Positions 59,092 through 64,000 of a stretch of 64,000 bases of DNA are shown here, one piece after another. Source of the DNA: CAZRQL01 sp964602415 (lineage in GTDB: Bacteria; Bacteroidota; Bacteroidia; Cytophagales; Flammeovirgaceae); assembly GCA_964602415.1 (NCBI GenBank), contig CAZRQL010000013.1, forward strand, positions 20,564-84,563, given 5' to 3'. Each line of letters starts with the position of its first letter. Position 1 is the first letter of the stretch. The notes beneath the pieces were generated by a model that saw nothing but the letters and a program-made list of their open reading frames with translations, did no database searches and was not told where the DNA came from. Position numbers and translations under genes: made by a program.

Positions 59092-59679
59092 ATGATTCAG
59101 ATAGGCGATAACGTACTCATTAGCAATGATGTCATAGAAAGCCATTTTGTCTGCGACCTCAAAAAATGCCAAGGGGCTTGTTGTGTAGCCGGTGATTTGG
59201 GTGCGCCCCTCCAAGAAGGCGAGTTGGCTGTCATTGAGCGGGTTTATTCCCTTGTAAAACAGTATCTTAGTGAGGAAGCCATACAGCAAATTGAGTCCTT
59301 AGGCTTTTTTGAGGAGCAGGACGAAGAACTTACCACTCCATTGTTGTCAAACGGAATGTGTGCCTACGCCCACCGCAACGAAGCAGGCTTGGTGCAGTGC
59401 AGTTTTGAACTTTTGTATAGAGAAGGCAAAAGCGATTTTATCAAACCCATTTCTTGTCATCTTTATCCCATAAGAATCAGTGAGTTCGCTCAAACCATTG
59501 CCCTAAACTACCACCGCTGGGAGATTTGTTCGGCGGCTTGTGAGTTGGGCAAAAATCTTTCCGTGCCCCTTTATGTGTTCCTCAAAGAGCCGTTGATTCG
59601 TAAGTTTGGGCAAGATTGGTATGACGAACTTTGTGCTGTCGTAGAGTCGTACCAAGCTCTTAATCAACAGCAATTTTAA
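59092..59679 (+). CDS. DUF3109 family cysteine-rich protein
   Basis: A 195-aa protein of the DUF3109 group, related to YkgJ-type putative metal-binding proteins. Cysteines are grouped as CDLKKCQGACC (near residues 21-31), CAYAH (about 89), ISCHLYPIRI (about 123) and EICSAACELG (about 143), which could hold an iron-sulfur cluster or zinc. Function unknown. Coupled to the small gene directly upstream. Its last 20 bases overlap the 3' end of the opposite-strand TonB receptor gene. Confidence 0.82.
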   Translation: MIQIGDNVLISNDVIESHFVCDLKKCQGACCVAGDLGAPLQEGELAVIERVYSLVKQYLSEEAIQQIESLGFFEEQDEELTTPLLSNGMCAYAHRNEAGLVQCSFELLYREGKSDFIKPISCHLYPIRISEFAQTIALNYHRWEICSAACELGKNLSVPLYVFLKEPLIRKFGQDWYDELCAVVESYQALNQQQF

Positions 59680-61966
59680 GCCCGAAAAATACGGTACGAC
59701 CTCGCAAAGGGCCATAGATATAGCCCGAATCTCTATGCGCCCCCACCTGAAAATCTTTCTGAAAGCTATTGAGCAGATTTTGTACGCCCGCAAAAATCTC
59801 AAATTGGCTTCTCCACTTAAAGGGCAGTAAGTAAGATGCTTTCGTGTTGATTTCCAAAAAGTTGGGAGTTCGGCGAATCACTGTGCGCTCAGTTTCAAAA
59901 TCTACCACCTCAGCCAAGGCCATAGAACCGGTAAAAACGCCCGACCCGCTAAATTTCAGTGCTTTGTTTGGGTTGTAAAGAGCTGTAAAATAGCCATAAA
60001 CATCAGGCGTACGAAGCATTTTGGTCGTTGATACGGATTCTGTTTGGCTTGACCAAATTAGCTCTTCGTTATGATGGAGTGCCGTTTGCAATGTGCCCCC
60101 CAGTTGGGCGGCAAACTTGGGCGAGAACTGTTTGGAGGTTTCTATATTGATGCCTTTTACAGTTGCTCCTCCTCCGTTGCGTTTGGTGATGATAGATACG
60201 CCGCTTTGGTCTTGGTAGGGTTCAGACAGGATAAAAGGGTTTTGCAATGTTGTCCAGAATCCCGAGATATTGACAGCCATGTCTGTATTTGTGCGGTAGT
60301 CAACTGAAAGCGTGGAACTTATGGAACGTTCCATTTTCAAATCATCAGACAAGGCAATAAAACGCGCCGACCCGCCTATCATTTCCACATGCAGGTCTTC
60401 ACTGAATGTTTGGGGGGCACGGTATCCTTGCGCCAAAGAGGCTCTGATTTTTAGGTTGTCAATAGGCTCGTACATAGCGGAAAACCTTCCTAAATAGACC
60501 CAAGATTCAATATTGTTGTGAAAATCTTTAATATTGAGGGCGTATTTGCCACTCACTACCACCCTGTCCGCCCTCAGCCCCAGCGACAAGGTAAGTTTGT
60601 TGACAGCAGTAAGTTCAGTTTGCAAATAGCTGCCCAGTGTAGAACTTGTTTGATAGACAGAGCGATGGTAGCCCGGCATGTTGTCTTGCACGCGATTGTG
60701 TTGGTTTTCAACCCCTGTTGTAATAGAGATTTTTGAATTGGGAATCAGGTTGTATTGAAGCCCAATTACTGAGGTCAGATCATTTGATCTGCCGTACAAA
60801 GAATCGGACAGCCCCCCGTAGTAGCTGCCTCTTTTTACCCATTGTCCTGAAGCATAAGTAGATAACTTATGCTTGTAATCGGAAGAGAATCGTTCAAAAG
60901 TGATTTGAGCATTGGAAATATCATGTTTGAGTTGTTCGGCGATTTCCGATTGGTGCGGTTCTACATCGAGTTTGTTTCCCCCTCTTCTAAATTCTTTAAG
61001 TTGGAAAAAACCGGCTTTTAGCTTTGAGCGCGTGGATACATTCCAGTATCCTTCTGCTCCCAAGACTTTATTTTTTAGATGCGGGAGTTCTGTAAAACCA
61101 TCGCCATTGGCATCCCATGGGTCGCGCTCGCGCGTGTAGCCGTAGATGCTCAGTCCTTTGTTTAGGGTTTTATTTACCACTTGTGTGTTGAAACTCAGGG
61201 TTCTCTCTGAGAGGTTGTTTCCAAAATAAGATTGATTGCTTAGGGCTTCAAATCGGTTTTCGACAGGCTCTTTGGTTATAATATTGATGGTACCAGCTAT
61301 GGCATTGCCACCGTAAAGTGTTGAACCTCCTCCTTTTATTACTTCTATCCTCTCAATCATGCTGGTAGGCATCATATCAAGTCCATAGACACCTGCCAGT
61401 GCTGAGAGAACCGGACGGCTATTGATAAGAATTTGTGAATATTGCCCTTCTAAGCCGTTCATTCTCACTTGACTAAATCCACAGGTTTGGCAGTTGTTTT
61501 CTACCCTCAGCCCGGGTGTAAAGGCCAGCCCCTCCGAAAGGGTCAAAGATTGTGTGCGCTCGAAGGTTTGCCTTGCCACTATGCTCACCGCTATCGGCGA
61601 CAGTTCTTGGCTTATTTCGCTCCTTGAGGCCGAGACAACGACGGTGTTGAGTCCCAGTATGTCTTCCTCCAATTCTGTTTCTAAGTAGTTATTTTGCCCA
61701 TCGTTGAGTTTAATTTCTATTTTTTTTGTCTTATATCCCAGCAACTTATATTCAACTTCATGTACCCCGATGGGAAGGTTTTCAAACTTAAAAAAACCAT
61801 CTTCGTTGCAAGTACTCCCTTTGCCCAATTTTGGGAAATAGACCGCTACTTGGGGCAACCCTCCGTCTTTTGACACCGCTCTGCCCTCAAATACAGCGTT
61901 TTGAGCACTAATAGTTTGATTAGAAAAAACGATGAGTGCACAAATAAGATAGGATGTTATTTTCAT
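59660..61966 (-). CDS. TonB-dependent receptor with CarboxypepD_reg-like domain
   Basis: A 768-aa outer-membrane receptor. The start is placed at MKITSYLI, giving a signal peptide (1-22, ending SAQ). Residues about 25-105 form a carboxypeptidase-regulatory-like sandwich (FEGRAVSKDGGLPQVAVYFP, shortened), followed by the plug (about 120-240) with ENNCQTCGFSQVRMNGLEG (shortened: NNCQTCGFSQVRMNG), SALAGVYGLD and IERIEVIKGGGSTLYGGNAIAGTINI (shortened: VIKGGGSTLYGG), then the barrel ending FFGLKIAVD. A CxxC in the plug may bind a metal. Its promoter holds a TTAG-N6-CTAA palindrome, suggesting metal-dependent control, so iron or another metal complex is a likely substrate, though unproven. Confidence 0.9.
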   Translation of the reverse strand: MKITSYLICALIVFSNQTISAQNAVFEGRAVSKDGGLPQVAVYFPKLGKGSTCNEDGFFKFENLPIGVHEVEYKLLGYKTKKIEIKLNDGQNNYLETELEEDILGLNTVVVSASRSEISQELSPIAVSIVARQTFERTQSLTLSEGLAFTPGLRVENNCQTCGFSQVRMNGLEGQYSQILINSRPVLSALAGVYGLDMMPTSMIERIEVIKGGGSTLYGGNAIAGTINIITKEPVENRFEALSNQSYFGNNLSERTLSFNTQVVNKTLNKGLSIYGYTRERDPWDANGDGFTELPHLKNKVLGAEGYWNVSTRSKLKAGFFQLKEFRRGGNKLDVEPHQSEIAEQLKHDISNAQITFERFSSDYKHKLSTYASGQWVKRGSYYGGLSDSLYGRSNDLTSVIGLQYNLIPNSKISITTGVENQHNRVQDNMPGYHRSVYQTSSTLGSYLQTELTAVNKLTLSLGLRADRVVVSGKYALNIKDFHNNIESWVYLGRFSAMYEPIDNLKIRASLAQGYRAPQTFSEDLHVEMIGGSARFIALSDDLKMERSISSTLSVDYRTNTDMAVNISGFWTTLQNPFILSEPYQDQSGVSIITKRNGGGATVKGINIETSKQFSPKFAAQLGGTLQTALHHNEELIWSSQTESVSTTKMLRTPDVYGYFTALYNPNKALKFSGSGVFTGSMALAEVVDFETERTVIRRTPNFLEINTKASYLLPFKWRSQFEIFAGVQNLLNSFQKDFQVGAHRDSGYIYGPLRGRTVFFGLKIAVD

Positions 61967-61967
61967 A

Positions 61968-62011
61968 CTAAATATTAGACGATACAAATATAAAAGTTTA
62001 GTATAATCTAA
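61968..62011 (-). promoter_or_regulatory. Promoter and operator candidate of the TonB-dependent receptor
   Basis: The minus strand has a TATATTTG -7 box (61992-61985). Just upstream, TTAG-N6-CTAA (61998-62011) forms a palindrome lying between the -33 and -7 positions. A second palindrome, CTAA-ATA-TTAG (61968-61978), lies near the expected start of transcription. Both resemble half-sites of DtxR/MntR-type metal repressors. Confidence 0.4.
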
Positions 62012-62061
62012 CATTTTTTTTTCACATGTCTTACTTTTTTTCTGACCTATTTGTAGTGCAC

Positions 62062-62090
62062 AAAAAGCAGATTCATCAGACTGAGTCTGC
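62062..62090 (-). terminator. Terminator of the pterin dehydratase-hpt-DUF58 operon
   Basis: GCAGATTCA pairs with TGAGTCTGC (9 bp, one G-T) across a 6-base loop, followed on the minus strand by five T; 33 bases after the DUF58 stop codon. Confidence 0.75.
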
Positions 62091-62123
62091 GAAATATTAT
62101 TTTGATAATCAATTTGTTAGGAA

Positions 62124-63017
62124 TTATTTCATCCTTTTTCTTTTCACCAAGAAAGCCTGCAAAATGGTGTCTAAGCCTTCTCTAATGTTGGCAGGCATAA
62201 AGTCTATTTTCAACGACCCGCAAGCCAAAGCCAGCCGATTGAATTTTTCTTGCACTGCCTTGGTGTAGTTTTCGCGAAGTTCGGCGGGGTTGGCCTGAAT
62301 TTGCTGGCCTGTTTCGATATCAATAAAAAGGGTTGGGCGGTCGTCGTAGTCAAGCCTCAACTCAAAGTCGCCATCGTACACGTGGAAAAAAATGACTTCG
62401 TGCCCGTTGTGCTTGAGGTGCTGCAAAGCAGAAATTAGTTGAGATTCATCTTGAGAATCAAATAAATCCGAAAAGATAATCACCAAGCAACGGCGGTGGA
62501 TTTGCTCGGCAATGCTATGAAGAGAGGTTGATAGTTGAGTGCTCCTATTTCGGTGTTTTTGGTTGTCAACTTCAGTAAATAGGCTGAAGATTTGCTGGAG
62601 GTGTGTGTTGGTGGCTTTGATGGAAGTAATATGCCTGACTTGTTCGTCGAAAAGGCAAACCCCAACAGCATCGCGCTGTTTTTGAAGTAGATAAGCCAGA
62701 CAAGCCGCCGAATTCAAAGCAAAACCAATCTTGCCGTTGAAGTGCATAGACGAAGAGTTGTCTATGGCAAGCATGCAGCGCAAATTGGTTTCTTCCTCAT
62801 AGCGTTTGGTGTAGAGCCTATCGGTGCGGCCATAGACTTTCCAATCTATGTGTCGAGTGGACTCTCCGGCATTGTAGAGCCTGTGCTCGGCAAATTCCAC
62901 CGAAAAGCCATGATAGGGCGATTTGTGCAATCCGGTAATGAATCCCTCCACCACTTGACGGGCAAGCAGTTCAAAACCACCGTATTGTTTTATTTTTTCT
63001 GCATCAAAAACTGTCAT
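62124..63017 (-). CDS. DUF58 domain protein
   Basis: A 297-aa soluble protein of the DUF58 family (VWA-like), often found next to MoxR ATPases in aerotolerance or envelope-stress loci. Family features: HKSPYHGFSVEFAEHRLYN (shortened), GESTRHIDWKVYGRTDRLY, the MIDAS-like DNSSSM (about residues 91-96), and IIFSDLFDS. The start is at the ATG 63017; a TTG precedes it. No MoxR gene is in the window. It lies 38 bases after hpt and ends at a terminator, so it is the last gene of a three-gene operon. Confidence 0.88.
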   Translation of the reverse strand: MTVFDAEKIKQYGGFELLARQVVEGFITGLHKSPYHGFSVEFAEHRLYNAGESTRHIDWKVYGRTDRLYTKRYEEETNLRCMLAIDNSSSMHFNGKIGFALNSAACLAYLLQKQRDAVGVCLFDEQVRHITSIKATNTHLQQIFSLFTEVDNQKHRNRSTQLSTSLHSIAEQIHRRCLVIIFSDLFDSQDESQLISALQHLKHNGHEVIFFHVYDGDFELRLDYDDRPTLFIDIETGQQIQANPAELRENYTKAVQEKFNRLALACGSLKIDFMPANIREGLDTILQAFLVKRKRMK

Positions 63018-63055
63018 CAAAATGGGTTGGTTTGTTGGCTTAGAGCGGTACGTAC

Positions 63056-63625
63056 TTAGTTTTTGACTTGCAATTGGTAGATACCGGGGAGCTGGCGGCC
63101 AAATCCGTCAAAGTCCATTCCGTAGCCGATAACAAACTTGTCTTCTATCTCAAAGCCCACAAAGTCAGGCACTTCTCCGAAATTAAAGTTTGAGGGTTTG
63201 AACAGCAAGGCGGCGGTCTGCACCGATTTGGCTCCCAGTTCGATGGCTTTGGCTTTTATCTTGGAAACGGTCAGCCCACTGTCCACAATATCTTCAACGA
63301 TGAGCACATGTTTGCCTTTGATTTCTTGACCCAAAGGCAATATCTCTTGCAACGAGCCACTCGACTCTGTACCTACATAAGACTTATATTTACAGAAAAC
63401 AACCTCAGTATCAAAACTTAAAGCCCGAATCAAGTCCGCCGCAAAAACAAAAGCCCCATCCAAGACAGCCACGACACAAAACGCTTCCCCTGTGTATTGC
63501 TTTTCAATTTCAACAGCCAACTCACTGACTCTGACAAATATACGACTCGCGCTGATGAGTTCTACGAAACTCTTTCCTTTGTGTTTGACCATACTTTGAG
63601 GAAATTTGGAGACTATTGTTTGCAT
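63056..63625 (-). CDS. hpt: Hypoxanthine phosphoribosyltransferase
   Basis: Salvages hypoxanthine and guanine to IMP and GMP. The 189-aa protein has the PRPP-binding motif VLIVEDIVDSGLT, the upstream AVLDGAFVFAADLIRAL with the flexible-loop region after it, the base-contact lysine near KPSNFNF, and the C-terminal FVIGYGMDF. Start and stop are clear. Three bases separate it from the pterin dehydratase gene upstream. Confidence 0.94.
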   Translation of the reverse strand: MQTIVSKFPQSMVKHKGKSFVELISASRIFVRVSELAVEIEKQYTGEAFCVVAVLDGAFVFAADLIRALSFDTEVVFCKYKSYVGTESSGSLQEILPLGQEIKGKHVLIVEDIVDSGLTVSKIKAKAIELGAKSVQTAALLFKPSNFNFGEVPDFVGFEIEDKFVIGYGMDFDGFGRQLPGIYQLQVKN

Positions 63626-63628
63626 GGG

Positions 63629-63874
63629 CTATGATGTTGGGATTAGTTTATCAATTTCGATGGCCATTTTGCGGTCCTTTTCCGTAACCGTATTGGCGGC
63701 ATCGTGTGTGCTCAGTTCGATACGGACTTGGTTGTAGGTATTGACAAAAGTCGGATGGTGGTTGTGCTTTTCACTCAGCAATGCCACCTGCGTCATAAAA
63801 GCAAAGGCTTGAGAAAAATCCTTGAAGCTCAATTCTAAACTCAGTTTGTTGTCTTTTTCTATCCACATAGCCAT
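63629..63874 (-). CDS. 4a-hydroxytetrahydrobiopterin dehydratase
   Basis: Pterin-4a-carbinolamine dehydratase; recycles the cofactor of aromatic amino acid hydroxylases. The 81-aa protein has the active-site block EKHNHHPTFVNTYNQVRIEL (shortened: HNHHPTF) and the C-terminal THDAANTVTEKD (shortened: THDAANTVTEKD). An aromatic amino acid hydroxylase is not in the window. First gene of the leftward operon with hpt and DUF58. Confidence 0.9.
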   Translation of the reverse strand: MAMWIEKDNKLSLELSFKDFSQAFAFMTQVALLSEKHNHHPTFVNTYNQVRIELSTHDAANTVTEKDRKMAIEIDKLIPTS

Positions 63875-64000
63875 TATTTATTGCAAAGGTAAGATGCTGC
63901 GTTGGCAAAAGCAACACGAACCAAGTAAAGCAGTCCCTTAGGCTTTTATACTATAAATTAAGTGGTTTTATATTTTTTTTAGAATTAAATCCTTGAAAAT
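63875..64000. other. Window end, no gene seen
   Basis: 126 bases without a credible coding frame. It probably holds the promoter of the leftward operon, but no clear TAnnTTTG box on the minus strand was found. Confidence 0.4.

Overview
The window reads as chromosome of a member of the Bacteroidota, probably of the Cytophagales type. The evidence is a SusC/SusD pair, a CHU_C (type IX secretion, type B) sorting domain, a PorP/SprF-type barrel, the Bacteroidota-style omega subunit and histone H1-like protein, and many promoters of the TTG-N17-23-TAnnTTTG form used by that phylum's primary sigma factor. No rRNA operon, CRISPR array, prophage or insertion sequence was recognised. Two tRNA genes (Leu-GAG, Lys-TTT) lie at 54.9-55.1 kb.

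Layout. 0-7.3 kb: a secreted T9SS substrate, a 417-base gap with two inverted hairpin repeats, then a leftward operon queD-nuoN-carA-plsC, divergent from DUF423-dut. 7.3-17 kb: an AT-rich surface-glycan island. It holds a flippase whose composition changes partway through the gene, a frameshifted FkbM methyltransferase, an acyltransferase, a DUF6625 protein, a glucuronyl C5-epimerase-like enzyme, two GT4 glycosyltransferases, and a DUF2490/MORN pair. 17-26.8 kb: a membrane-anchored propeller protein, a lipoprotein, pyruvate dehydrogenase E2, Hsp20, a TPR histidine kinase with an AraC regulator, RNA polymerase omega, and dihydrolipoyl dehydrogenase. 26.9-29.4 kb: a restriction-modification cassette (HTH-methyltransferase broken by a frameshift, plus a TdeIII-like nuclease) bracketed by a 17-base inverted repeat.

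29.5-44.6 kb: histone H1-like protein, an alpha-oxoamine synthase, ornithine aminotransferase, and a leftward six-gene set (two exported proteins of unknown function, a response regulator-cyclase, CheW, CheY, TonB). Next come mtnC, pbpC, uvrA and an aldehyde dehydrogenase. 44.7-51.8 kb: SusC, SusD and a small lipoprotein ending at a strong terminator, followed by glycogen branching enzyme. 51.9-64 kb: an LptF/G permease, an M61 peptidase, the tRNAs, two small membrane-protein pairs, a PorP/SprF-TSP3-OmpA fusion with 81-bp tandem repeats, a DUF3109 protein, a TonB-dependent receptor with a palindromic operator candidate in its promoter, and the operon pterin dehydratase-hpt-DUF58.

Most of the window is housekeeping. 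The parts that look acquired or unusual are the glycan island, the flanked restriction-modification cassette, and the response regulator-cyclase/CheW/CheY operon. Two genes in the acquired regions carry the same lesion, a T5 run where the reading frame needs T6. That may be biology or a shared sequencing artefact.
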